DNA from: Symbiobacterium thermophilum IAM 14863 | Lineage (GTDB): Bacteria; Bacillota; Sulfobacillia; Symbiobacteriales; Symbiobacteriaceae | Direction of reading: 5' to 3' | Assembly (NCBI RefSeq): GCF_000009905.1 | Contig: NC_006177.1 | Coordinates: forward strand, 1,426,001 to 1,490,000 | DNA length: 64,000 bases | Part shown: positions 25,696 through 33,744 of the stretch, one piece after another | Layout: every line of letters begins with the position of its first letter | How positions within the stretch are numbered: position 1 is the stretch's first letter | Translations under genes and position numbers: made by a program | Notes under the pieces: generated by a model | The model's database searches: none | What the model was told of the DNA's origin: nothing | The model's input: the letters and a program-made list of their open reading frames with translations, nothing else

Positions 25696-27180
25696 ATGCA
25701 GTGTCCGGATCCGGTTCGCATGAAAAAGCTCGAACGCCTAGCCTCCGGGGGCCGACCCAGGGTTCTCGACCTGTTTGCAGGATGCGGAGGACTGTCTCTG
25801 GGCTTTCAGCGGGCCGGGTTCGAGATCCTGGCTGCTGTCGAGATGGACCCGCACGCAGCCAGATCCCACGCCATCAACTTCCATCCGGGAGATCGCTTCG
25901 ATCTTCACGCCAAGCCCCGAGACATCTCACAGGAGCAACCGGACCAGGTGCTTGGCGAGCTCTATCCAGGAGAACGGGCAGAGGATCTCGTCGACATCAT
26001 CATTGGCGGCCCGCCCTGTCAGGCGTATGCCCGGGTCGGGCGGGCAAAGTTAAGGGAGATATGGCGCCATCCTGAAGGCTATAAGTTGGATCCGCGCGGC
26101 GATTTGTTCCTCCACTACCTGTACTACGTGGACCGCCTGAAGCCCGTGGCCCTGGTCATGGAGAACGTCCCCGACGCGCTTAATTACGGTGGCCATAACA
26201 TCGCCCAGGAGGTTGCGGATTGGCTGGAGGACCGAAATTACGTCTGCCGCTACACCCTGTTGAATGCCGTCCACTACGGCGTGCCGCAGATGCGAGAACG
26301 CATGTTTCTTATAGCAGTTGCTGGAGAGTTGGGTGTGGAGCCCGAGTTTCCCGTCCCCACTCATGCCTTCACCCTGCCCGCTGGCTATAAGAACGCCCGG
26401 AAAGTGGCGATGCGTACCCTCGGCCTTCTGCAACCGGAGCGTCTCGGAAGTTTTGTTTCTCCGCCCACTGTCGACCCAGCCCTTCCACCGGCGGTAACCG
26501 CGTATGAGGCTATCGGAGACCTTCCGCCGATCACTGCACACCTGGAGAACCGGATCGGCCGGGGGCCGCGTCGCTTTACGGAGCAGGTACCGTACGCGGG
26601 GCCACCTCATTCCGACTACGCCAGGCTAATGCGTACTTGGCCAGGGTTCGAAGCTCTTCACGGGATTTCGGACCACGTGATCCGGTATCTACCGCGGGAC
26701 TATCGCATTTTCGCCCGCATGCGTCCTGGCGACCAGTATCCGGAGGCGTATGCCCACGCGCTCTCGTTGTTCATGGCGGCTGTTGAACGGCTTCGTCGAG
26801 AAGGTGTAGACATCGCACCCGGTTCAGAGCCATACCAGCGGTTGTGGAAGGAGTACGTACCTCCCTACGACGTGTCGAAGTTCCCTAATAGATGGTGGAA
26901 AATGGAACGGGACCTTCCGGTGCGGACCCTCATGGCTCATCTTGGCAAGGACAGCTACACTCACATCCACTATGACGACGCACAGGCGAGGACCATTTCG
27001 GTGCGTGAGGCGGCCCGCCTGCAGAGTTTTCCGGATGGATTTCGCTTTGCTGGCACGATGAACCCAGCGTTTCGCCAGATCGGTAATGCCGTGCCCCCCC
27101 TTCTCGCTTGGCGTGTCGGTGCAGCGGTGCGGGAAGCCATCGAGACGGCATTGGGAGTACGTTTGCCAGATAGGCCTTAG
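25696..27180 (+). CDS. drmMII: DISARM-type 5-cytosine DNA methyltransferase
   Basis: The product is 494 residues. C5-methyltransferase motifs are DLFAGCGGLSLGF (I), GGPPCQAYA with the catalytic Cys (IV), MENVPD (VI), QMRERMFLIAV (VIII), and REAARLQSFPD with GNAVPPLLA (IX-X). The long target-recognition segment lies between VIII and IX. AGGAGG at 25681-25688 fits the ATG at 25696; a TTG three bases earlier is possible. In class 2 DISARM, DrmMII marks host DNA as self by cytosine methylation. Here it closes the rightward operon opposite drmABC. The recognition sequence cannot be read from the protein. Confidence 0.85.
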   Translation: MQCPDPVRMKKLERLASGGRPRVLDLFAGCGGLSLGFQRAGFEILAAVEMDPHAARSHAINFHPGDRFDLHAKPRDISQEQPDQVLGELYPGERAEDLVDIIIGGPPCQAYARVGRAKLREIWRHPEGYKLDPRGDLFLHYLYYVDRLKPVALVMENVPDALNYGGHNIAQEVADWLEDRNYVCRYTLLNAVHYGVPQMRERMFLIAVAGELGVEPEFPVPTHAFTLPAGYKNARKVAMRTLGLLQPERLGSFVSPPTVDPALPPAVTAYEAIGDLPPITAHLENRIGRGPRRFTEQVPYAGPPHSDYARLMRTWPGFEALHGISDHVIRYLPRDYRIFARMRPGDQYPEAYAHALSLFMAAVERLRREGVDIAPGSEPYQRLWKEYVPPYDVSKFPNRWWKMERDLPVRTLMAHLGKDSYTHIHYDDAQARTISVREAARLQSFPDGFRFAGTMNPAFRQIGNAVPPLLAWRVGAAVREAIETALGVRLPDRP

Positions 27181-27243
27181 GCTTGACGCACGGTTACTAC
27201 GTCCGCAGTGCGGAGCAAGTACCATTCTGGCGCTTGAGCACTC

Positions 27244-27273
27244 TTGTTTCCGGTTGCCCGGATGTGCTATCGT
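27244..27273 (+). promoter_or_regulatory. Candidate promoter of the sugar ABC operon
   Basis: TTGTTT and TATCGT are separated by 18 bases, with an extended TG two bases before the -10. It lies between drmMII and the binding-protein gene. Confidence 0.4.
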
Positions 27274-27384
27274 TTGTCCCGGAAAGTGCTGGTGAGAGCA
27301 ATCTGCTTACCAAGGGCCGGAGAGTGTGAAGCGGTGATCCGTCGGGTCCCATCCGCTACACGTTCGCCGATCCACGGAGAATCC

Positions 27385-27420
27385 GCCGCAGGAAGCCATT
27401 CGGCCCTGCGGCGTTCTCAT
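27385..27420 (+). terminator. Stem-loop after drmMII or leader of the sugar operon
   Basis: GCCGCAGG pairs with CCTGCGGC, extended by GAGAA/TTCTC, and is followed by a T-rich run. It lies after the candidate promoter, so it could be a terminator for drmMII or an attenuator of the sugar operon. Confidence 0.45.
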
Positions 27421-27450
27421 TCTCAACCCACATCTGGAGGAGGTATTGGG

Positions 27451-28758
27451 ATGAGACGTCGTACACACACCCTACTCACCGCCATGTTGCTCACGTTCAC
27501 GCTGCTGGTCACCGCCTGCGGCAGCACTCAGACCGATAACTCCGCCCAGCAGACGCCGCAGCCCCAGAGTCAGGAACAGACCGACCAGCAGGCCGCGTCC
27601 CGGGAGAAGGTGACCATCCGCCTGGCCACGTGGGCCGGCGCCCAGGAGGCCCAGGAGCTGGAGGCCATCATTGACCGGATCAACGCGGAGTCGGAGACGT
27701 TCCAGATCGTGCATGAACCGGCCCCGGCGGATTACTACACCAAGATCCAGACCATGCTCGCCGGCGGCACCGCGCCCGACCTCATCTGGCTCGCCCAGGA
27801 GTACGTGGTGCCCTACGCCGCCCGGGGCGCGCTGATGGACCTGACCGACCGGCTCAAGGCGGACAGCCGCCCCGCGGCCAACCTGGACGACTACTTCCCC
27901 CTGGTGCTGGAGCACGCCATGTACGAGGGCAAGGTCTACGGCCTGCCGTGGATCGGCCAGCCCGTCATCGTCTACTACAACAAGGACCTGTTCGATGAGA
28001 AGGGGATCCCGTACCCCACCGACGACTGGACGTGGGAGGAGTTCCGCAACCTGGCCGTCCAGCTGACCGACAAGGAGAAGGGCATCTACGGTACCTCCTT
28101 CAACGGCTGGCCGCCGGTGCATATGTTCATCTGGCAGGCCGGCGGCGAGGTGATCAGCCCCGACCTGAAGTCCTCGCCCATCGACTCGCCCGAGGCCATC
28201 CAGGCGCTGGAGTTCTATAGCTCGATCATCTACAACGAAGAGGTCGCTCCGTCGATGGCGACCGTCAACGAACAGGGCTTCAGCGAAATGTTCAAGGCCG
28301 GCAAGATCGCCATGTTCTTCGGCGGCGCCTCCGACGACCTGGACCGGGTGGAGGGGCTGCGGGTCGGCCACGTGCGGGTGCCGAAGGGTCCCGCCAACCG
28401 GACGACCTTCGCCTGGGCCGCCTCCACGGTGATCAACGCCAAGACCCCGCACCCCGACGAAGCCTACGATGCGCTGATCGCCCTCACCGAGGGCATCCAC
28501 AACTGGAAGATCGTCCCGCCGCGCCGTTCGATGGCTACGGCGGAACAGATCACCAAGAACGAGCCCCGCAAGGCCGAAGGGGCGGAGGTGATCATGCAGG
28601 CCGCCCAGGAGATGCGCGCCTTCCGGATCATCCCCAACCACCCCGAGTGGGACACGATCTTCTGGGAGCAGCTGCAGGATCCGCTCTACAGCAAGAAGGG
28701 CAGTGCGGCTGAGCTGGCCGCCAGGGCCCGGGCAAGCCTCGAAGAGGTGCTTCCGTAG
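27451..28758 (+). CDS. ABC transporter sugar-binding lipoprotein
   Basis: The product is 435 residues. A signal peptide ends in the lipobox LVTAC, so the protein is anchored to the outer face of the membrane. A Gln/Ser/Thr linker precedes a family-1 extracellular solute-binding fold (MalE/UgpB type: VTIRLATWAG, TMLAGGTAPDLIWLAQEYV, YGLPWIGQPVIVYYNKDLF, and GKIAMFFGG). GGAGGAGG before the ATG at 27451 sets the start. Two permease genes follow, and two GH130 enzymes come after them, which suggests an oligosaccharide, possibly a beta-mannoside, as cargo. That assignment is inference. No cognate ATPase gene is in the window. Confidence 0.9.
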   Translation: MRRRTHTLLTAMLLTFTLLVTACGSTQTDNSAQQTPQPQSQEQTDQQAASREKVTIRLATWAGAQEAQELEAIIDRINAESETFQIVHEPAPADYYTKIQTMLAGGTAPDLIWLAQEYVVPYAARGALMDLTDRLKADSRPAANLDDYFPLVLEHAMYEGKVYGLPWIGQPVIVYYNKDLFDEKGIPYPTDDWTWEEFRNLAVQLTDKEKGIYGTSFNGWPPVHMFIWQAGGEVISPDLKSSPIDSPEAIQALEFYSSIIYNEEVAPSMATVNEQGFSEMFKAGKIAMFFGGASDDLDRVEGLRVGHVRVPKGPANRTTFAWAASTVINAKTPHPDEAYDALIALTEGIHNWKIVPPRRSMATAEQITKNEPRKAEGAEVIMQAAQEMRAFRIIPNHPEWDTIFWEQLQDPLYSKKGSAAELAARARASLEEVLP

Positions 28759-28835
28759 GCGCGGGCGCGCACGCGGGCCGGCCCCCGGGGAAGGGGCCGG
28801 CCCGCCGCCCTGTACAGATGCAAAGGGGGATTCCG

Positions 28836-29828
28836 GTGTCCAATCCGTACCTCTACACCCTGGTCCGCTGGGTGGCGGTCGGCGTGGGGATGCTCCTGCT
28901 CATGCTCCTGACCTACGGCCTGCTCCGGGCCTTCCGGGCCCGGCGGTCCACCGCGGCCGGCTACGCCCTCATCCTGCCGTGGCTGCTGGGCCTCATCATC
29001 TGGCAGCTCTTCCCGATCCTCTACTCGCTTTACCTGTCCTTCACCGCGTACGACGTGCTGACGCCGCCCCGGTGGGTCGGCCTGAAGAACTACGTCGACA
29101 TGTTCACGCGCGACACGCGCTTCTGGCCGTCCGTGCGGCTGACGGTGCTCTACTCGGTGATCAGCGTCCCCCTGGGCGTGCTGGGGGCCCTGGGCACGGC
29201 CTCGCTCCTGGCCCGGGAGGTCCGGGGGATCGGCTTCTGGCGCACGCTCTACTACGTTCCGGCGGTGCTGCCCGCCGCCGCGACCGCCCTGCTCTGGCGC
29301 TGGATGTTCGCCAGCCGGGGGCTGATCAACAGCCTGCTTTCCCCCGTCTACCGGCTGCTGAACATGGAGCCCTTGTCGTGGTTCTCGGACGAGCGGCTGG
29401 TGCTGCCCTCGTTCATCATCATGTCCTTCTGGGGCGTGTTCGGCGCCAACACCGTGATTCTGCTGGCGGCCCTGAAGAACGTGCCGAAGGAGCTGAAGGA
29501 GGCGGCCCTGGTCGACGGTGCGGGCCCCTGGACCGTCTTCTCCCGCATCACCGTGCCGATGATCTCGCCGGCCCTGCTGTACGTGACCATCATGGGCGTG
29601 ATCGGCGCCATGCAGAACTTCACGGCTCCGCTCTTCATCGCGACCCCGAGCAGCGCCGGCACCTTCCTGAACGTGTACGTCTACCAGCAGGGCTTCACCC
29701 AGTTCAAGATGGGCTACGCCTCCGCCGTGGCGTGGTTCCTGATGGTGCTGATCCTCATCCTGACCGCGATCGTCTGGAAATGGTCCGACGCCTATGTCTA
29801 CTACGAGGGCGAACTGCGCCAACGGTGA
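28836..29828 (+). CDS. ABC sugar permease, MalF-type
   Basis: The product is 330 residues with six or more membrane segments. The permease EAA-type loop is visible as ELKEAALVDGAGPWTVFSRI, which contacts an ATPase. An N-terminal membrane segment precedes the shorter MalF-like core. The GTG at 28836 is chosen because AAAGGGGG sits six bases upstream; an ATG at 28818 overlaps that ribosome binding site and is unlikely. The gene is followed by the MalG-type permease after 12 bases. The substrate is not identifiable from the permease itself. Confidence 0.9.
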   Translation: MSNPYLYTLVRWVAVGVGMLLLMLLTYGLLRAFRARRSTAAGYALILPWLLGLIIWQLFPILYSLYLSFTAYDVLTPPRWVGLKNYVDMFTRDTRFWPSVRLTVLYSVISVPLGVLGALGTASLLAREVRGIGFWRTLYYVPAVLPAAATALLWRWMFASRGLINSLLSPVYRLLNMEPLSWFSDERLVLPSFIIMSFWGVFGANTVILLAALKNVPKELKEAALVDGAGPWTVFSRITVPMISPALLYVTIMGVIGAMQNFTAPLFIATPSSAGTFLNVYVYQQGFTQFKMGYASAVAWFLMVLILILTAIVWKWSDAYVYYEGELRQR

Positions 29829-29840
29829 GGGGGGAAAGCC

Positions 29841-30689
29841 GTGAACCGCAAGCTGTCTGATCTGATCAAGGGCTTCCTGACCTACTTCCTGCTGACGCTG
29901 GGCGCGGCGGTGATCGTCGTCCCGCTCTTCTGGATGGTTTCCACGTCGCTGAAGGGCAGCGACGCGCTCTTCACCTACCCGCCCGACTGGATTCCCCGGC
30001 CGCCCGTCTGGCGGAACTACGTGGACGCCTGGCGCATGCTCCCCTTCGGCCGCTTCCTGCTGAACACGCTCTTCATCACGGTGCTGGCCATGGCCGCCGA
30101 GCTGCTCACCACGTCGCTGGTGGCCTTCGGCTTCGCCCGCTTCCAGTTCCGGGGCCGCGACACCCTCTTCTTCATCCTGCTCTGCACCATGATGCTCCCC
30201 GGCGTGGTGACCATGATCCCCAGCTTCATGATCTGGGCCAGGCTGAAGCAGGTGGACACCTTCGTGCCCCTCACCGTGGGCGCGTGGTTCGCCTGGGGGC
30301 CAGCGTACATCTTCATGATGCGCCAGTTCTTCCTGACGATCCCGCGGGAGATGGAGGAGGCGGCGATCATCGATGGGGCCAACATCGTCCAGATCTACTG
30401 GCACATCATGCTGCCGCTCATCCGCCCCGCCCTGCTGGCCATCGGCGTGCTGGCCTTCCAGGGCAACTGGAACAACTTCCAGAGCCCGCTCATCTACCTG
30501 CACTCGACGGACCACTTCCCCCTGATTTTGGGCCTGAAGTTCTTCGAGCAGTCGTTGTCGAAGGAGGCGCCGATGTGGAACTATATGATGGCCATCTCCG
30601 TGCTGATGGCCCTGCCCATTCTGGGCCTCTTCTTTGCCGCGCAGCGGTACTTTATCGAAGGTCTTAACGTCGGCGCCACCAAGGGGTAA
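29841..30689 (+). CDS. ABC sugar permease, MalG-type
   Basis: The product is 282 residues, the usual length of this family, with six predicted membrane helices. The EAA loop is EMEEAAIIDGANIVQIYWHI, and the C-terminus ends with the MalG-like FFAAQRYFIEGLNVGATKG. The GTG start has GAGGGGGGAAAG in front. It pairs with the upstream permease to form the channel of an importer. The transporter needs a shared MsmK-like ATPase encoded elsewhere, as is common for this class. Confidence 0.9.
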   Translation: MNRKLSDLIKGFLTYFLLTLGAAVIVVPLFWMVSTSLKGSDALFTYPPDWIPRPPVWRNYVDAWRMLPFGRFLLNTLFITVLAMAAELLTTSLVAFGFARFQFRGRDTLFFILLCTMMLPGVVTMIPSFMIWARLKQVDTFVPLTVGAWFAWGPAYIFMMRQFFLTIPREMEEAAIIDGANIVQIYWHIMLPLIRPALLAIGVLAFQGNWNNFQSPLIYLHSTDHFPLILGLKFFEQSLSKEAPMWNYMMAISVLMALPILGLFFAAQRYFIEGLNVGATKG

Positions 30690-30837
30690 CTGGACGTCGG
30701 CGGGCTTTGCCGCGCCCGGGCATCGGCGCCGGGTGGCTGCTCCCGTTCCCGTCGGTGGCGTCTGGCCGGCGCGGCGCACCCTGTGCGGTCACCAGACGTA
30801 TCCTGGACCGTCACCACTTACCGGTCCCCGCAGTCAC

Positions 30838-30862
30838 AGCACATGCTAAAATATAATGTGCT
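30838..30862 (+). promoter_or_regulatory. TATAAT promoter overlapped by a palindrome
   Basis: AGCACAT (30838-30844) and ATGTGCT (30856-30862) form a dyad that covers a perfect TATAAT at 30852-30857. A repressor bound here would block transcription of the GH130 genes. The -35 region is not convincing. Confidence 0.55.
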
Positions 30863-30886
30863 AAGAGATATTGGGGGGCTCAGATT

Positions 30887-31813
30887 GTGCTGAAGCTGCA
30901 GCGGCTATCGCAGCAGCCCATCCTCACGCCGGTCCGGGAGCACGAGTGGGAGCGGGAGGCGGTGTTCAACGCCGGGGCGATCTACGAAAACGGCCTGTTC
31001 TGGTTGTTCTACCGGGCGTCGAACAACCGGTTCCGGCTTGACAGCCCGACGCCGCGCCCCGAGGAGAAGTTCGTCTCCTCCATCGGCCTCGCCGTTTCCA
31101 CCGACGGCATCCACTTCAGCCGGTTCGACCGGCCGGTCTTCGCGCCGGCCACCGAGCAGGAGGCGTGGGGAGTGGAAGACCCGCGCATCACCCGCATCGG
31201 CGACATCTACTATATGTGCTACACCGCCTTCGGCGGCAGGCACTGGCAGGACTTCCGGCCTGCCCTGGCCTGGTCCCGGAACCTGTTCGAGTGGCACGGT
31301 CGCGAGATCCTTCTGGACGAGCCGAACAAGGACGTCGCGCTGTTTCCCGGGAAGGTGAACGGCCGCTACGTGCTCCTGCACCGGCGGGAGCCCAGCATCT
31401 GGATCGCCTTCTCGGATGACCTGAAATCATGGACGGACCACCGCATCCTCATGGAACCGATCCCCGGGGGGTGGGAAGCGAAGAAGATCGGCGCCGCCGG
31501 TCCGCCCCATCGGACCGAGGCCGGATGGGTGCTGTTCTACCACGCCGTCGATTCGGACAACGTGTACCGGCTCGGCGTGGCCCTGCTGGACCTGGCCGAC
31601 CCGACGCGGGTCCTGGCCCGGTACCCGCACCCGATCCTCGAGCCCGAGACCGACTGGGAGCGGAACGGCCTGGTGCCCAACGTGGTCTTCTCGTGCGGCT
31701 CCGTGGAGAAGGACGGCGCGTACTTTGTCTACTACGGCGGCGGCGACTGTTGCCTGGGTGTGGCTGCGGTGGATCGCACCGTGCTGCTGCACCACCTGAC
31801 CCCGTCTCGCTAG
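30887..31813 (+). CDS. GH130-family glycoside phosphorylase/hydrolase A
   Basis: The product is 308 residues, a five-bladed beta-propeller enzyme of the GH130 type. Family landmarks are AVFNAGAIYENGLFWLFYRA, IGLAVSTDGIHFSRFDRPV, GVEDPRITRIGDIYYMCYTA, LHRREPSIWIAFSDDLKSW, and the C-terminal FVYYGGGDCCLGVA. GH130 enzymes phosphorolyse or hydrolyse beta-mannosides. The GTG start at 30887 is preceded by GGGGGG. It has its own promoter-operator element. The paralogue follows after 55 bases. Substrate and mechanism (phosphorylase or hydrolase) cannot be settled from sequence reading alone. Confidence 0.85.
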   Translation: MLKLQRLSQQPILTPVREHEWEREAVFNAGAIYENGLFWLFYRASNNRFRLDSPTPRPEEKFVSSIGLAVSTDGIHFSRFDRPVFAPATEQEAWGVEDPRITRIGDIYYMCYTAFGGRHWQDFRPALAWSRNLFEWHGREILLDEPNKDVALFPGKVNGRYVLLHRREPSIWIAFSDDLKSWTDHRILMEPIPGGWEAKKIGAAGPPHRTEAGWVLFYHAVDSDNVYRLGVALLDLADPTRVLARYPHPILEPETDWERNGLVPNVVFSCGSVEKDGAYFVYYGGGDCCLGVAAVDRTVLLHHLTPSR

Positions 31814-31868
31814 GGTATTCGTCTTTCAGGCCCTAACTACTGCCATCCGGTCAGGAGGCGATGCGCCT

Positions 31869-32765
31869 ATGATTAAGCTGACGCGGCTCGCCACCAAGCC
31901 CATCCTGAAGCCGAACCCGGCCAACGAGTGGGAGCGGGCGGCCGTCTTCAATACGGCAGCCATCTATGACAACGGGCTGTTCCATCTGCTGTACCGGGCC
32001 ACCAACATCGGTGGCCACGCCCGCTACGGCCGCTACATGAACGCCATCGGCTACGCGGTCTCATGCGACGGCATCCACTTCACCCGCCTGGACCGGCCGG
32101 TGCTCGCCCCCGGCGAGCACGTGCAGGAGCTGCGCGGGGCGGAGGACGGCCGGCTCGTGAAGATCGGCGACACCTATCACCTCACCTACACGGGCTTCTC
32201 CGACCGGTTCGAGGGCGACTACCGCATCTGCCGGGCCACTTCCAAGAACCTGATCACCTGGGAGCGGCACGGCCCGATGCTCGACGAACCCAACAAGAAC
32301 GCGTCGCTCTTCCCCGAGAAGGTGGGCGGGCGCTACGTCCTGCTTCACCGCCGGTACCCCGACATCTGGATCGCCTACTCCGACGACCTGGTCACCTGGA
32401 CCGACCACCGGAAGATTCTCTCGCCCATCGAGGGGACCTGGCAGGACGCCCGGGTCGGCATCGCCGGCCCGCCCATCCGCACCGAGCAGGGCTGGGTGCT
32501 CATCTACCACGGCGCGCGGAAGGCGGATAACTCCTACCGGCTGGGCATCGCCCTGCTGGACGCGGAGGACCCGTCCGTCGTGCTCGCCCGGCAGGACGAG
32601 CCGATCATCGAGCCGGAGCTGGAGTGGGAGCGGGAGGGCTTCGTGCCCAACGTGATCTTCTCCACCGGCCACGCCCTGCGGGGCGACGACCTGTACGTGT
32701 ACTACGGCGGCGCCGACACGGTGATCGGCGTGGCGGCCGTACGGCTGTCGGATCTCAGGTTCTGA
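31869..32765 (+). CDS. GH130-family glycoside phosphorylase/hydrolase B
   Basis: The product is 298 residues and closely related to the preceding gene (shared DEPNKD/NKNA, LFPxKVxGRYVLLHRR, DIWIAYSDDL and VYYGGADTVIGVA segments). A striking difference is RGAEDGRLVKIGDTYHLTYT where the paralogue has VEDPRI. The loss of the proline and the change around this conserved acidic block suggest a different substrate preference. The ATG at 31869 has GGAGGCG upstream. Tandem GH130 pairs usually act on related mannosides. This is the last gene of the carbohydrate module. Confidence 0.85.
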   Translation: MIKLTRLATKPILKPNPANEWERAAVFNTAAIYDNGLFHLLYRATNIGGHARYGRYMNAIGYAVSCDGIHFTRLDRPVLAPGEHVQELRGAEDGRLVKIGDTYHLTYTGFSDRFEGDYRICRATSKNLITWERHGPMLDEPNKNASLFPEKVGGRYVLLHRRYPDIWIAYSDDLVTWTDHRKILSPIEGTWQDARVGIAGPPIRTEQGWVLIYHGARKADNSYRLGIALLDAEDPSVVLARQDEPIIEPELEWEREGFVPNVIFSTGHALRGDDLYVYYGGADTVIGVAAVRLSDLRF

Positions 32766-32783
32766 TATGGCAAGAAGCACGGA

Positions 32784-32819
32784 GAACCGCCGCCCGACAC
32801 TCACGTCGGGCGGCGGTTC
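32784..32819 (+). terminator. 15-bp perfect hairpin after the GH130 genes
   Basis: GAACCGCCGCCCGAC pairs perfectly with GTCGGGCGGCGGTTC across a 6-base loop, between convergent genes. It probably terminates the GH130 transcript. Confidence 0.75.
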
Positions 32820-32825
32820 GCGCGC

Positions 32826-32856
32826 AAGCCCGGCGGCATCGCACCGCCGGGCTTTC
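32826..32856. terminator. 11-bp hairpin with T-run between convergent genes
   Basis: AAGCCCGGCGG pairs with CCGCCGGGCTT. Read rightward it is followed by TTTC. It lies 14 bases past the korB stop and probably acts on both strands. Confidence 0.7.
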
Positions 32857-32869
32857 TGCGTGTTGGCGC

Positions 32870-33739
32870 CTACTTGTACTGGGCCACGATTTGCTCCCAC
32901 ACCGCGGGATCCATCGTCCAGTCCTGGTTCACGATCCCCTGCTCCCGGAAACCGGGCACCCTGTCCTCGTAGGGGACCGACTCGGGATCCTCGTAGATGA
33001 TGCCCGTGACCAGCTCCTGGGTCTCCATCAGCTTCTTCATCGCGGCGAACCGGTCGTGCCGGTTGTAGGACGGGTCCTCGTCCAGGTTGACCAGGTTCTG
33101 CTTGAAGAAGTCGAAGGTGTTCACCCGGTTGAAGGTCACGCAGGGCGAGTAGGTGCTCACCAGGGCGAAGCCCGGGTGCTGGATCGCCCGCTTGATGATC
33201 TCCACCAGCTGCTTCTGGTTGGCCGAGAACCCGCTGGCCACGAAGCCGCAGCCGGAGGCGAGGGCCAGCTGGAGCTGGTTCACCGGGCTCTCCAGGTTGC
33301 CTGTGGGCGTCGACTTGGTGGTGAAGCCGGTCTCGGAGGTGGGGGAGGTCTGGCCCTTGGTGAGGCCGTAGATCATGTTGTCCATCACGATATAGGTGAT
33401 GTTGACGTTGCGGCGCAGGGCGTGCATGTAGTGGCCCATGCCGATCGCGAAGCCGTCGCCGTCACCGCCGGCGGCGATCACCGTCAGCTCCCGGTTGGCC
33501 AGCTTCAGGGCCTGGGCGGCCGCCAGCGCCCGGCCGTGCACGGTGTGCAGGTTGTACGAGTTGATATAGTTGCCGATCTTGCCGGAGCAGCCGATGCCCG
33601 AGACCACCGCCACCTTTTCCGGCTCGATCTGCAGGTCCACCAGGGCCTTCTGCAGGGCCGCCAGGACGCCGAAGTCGCCGCAGCCCGGGCACCACCAGGA
33701 CTTCTCGGACGTCCGGAAATCCGCCATGGTCACTGCCAT
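32870..33739 (-). CDS. korB: 2-oxoacid:ferredoxin oxidoreductase, beta subunit
   Basis: The product is 289 residues. It is the thiamine-diphosphate-binding subunit of a 2-oxoglutarate-type ferredoxin oxidoreductase: WWCPGCGDFG at the N-terminus, GIGCSGKIGNYINSY, and the TPP motif GGDGDGFAIGMGHYMHALRRN followed by NMIYGLTKGQ. It transfers the two-electron product of oxidative decarboxylation to ferredoxin. AAGGAGG before the ATG lies in the end of korA, five bases upstream. The neighbour korA supplies the other half. The substrate (2-oxoglutarate or another 2-oxoacid) is inferred from the two-subunit layout. Confidence 0.9.
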   Translation of the reverse strand: MAVTMADFRTSEKSWWCPGCGDFGVLAALQKALVDLQIEPEKVAVVSGIGCSGKIGNYINSYNLHTVHGRALAAAQALKLANRELTVIAAGGDGDGFAIGMGHYMHALRRNVNITYIVMDNMIYGLTKGQTSPTSETGFTTKSTPTGNLESPVNQLQLALASGCGFVASGFSANQKQLVEIIKRAIQHPGFALVSTYSPCVTFNRVNTFDFFKQNLVNLDEDPSYNRHDRFAAMKKLMETQELVTGIIYEDPESVPYEDRVPGFREQGIVNQDWTMDPAVWEQIVAQYK

Positions 33740-33744
33740 TTCGC

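Noticed and set aside
21018-27180. drmE or drmD in the rightward operon
   Set aside because: The helicases carry SF1 UvrD motifs, not the SNF2 motifs expected of DrmD, and the 362-residue protein is far too short and unlike DrmE.
28686-30779. A 697-residue open frame on the minus strand
   Set aside because: Antisense to the two permeases; extreme His/Gln/Glu content reflects GC-rich complementary codons.
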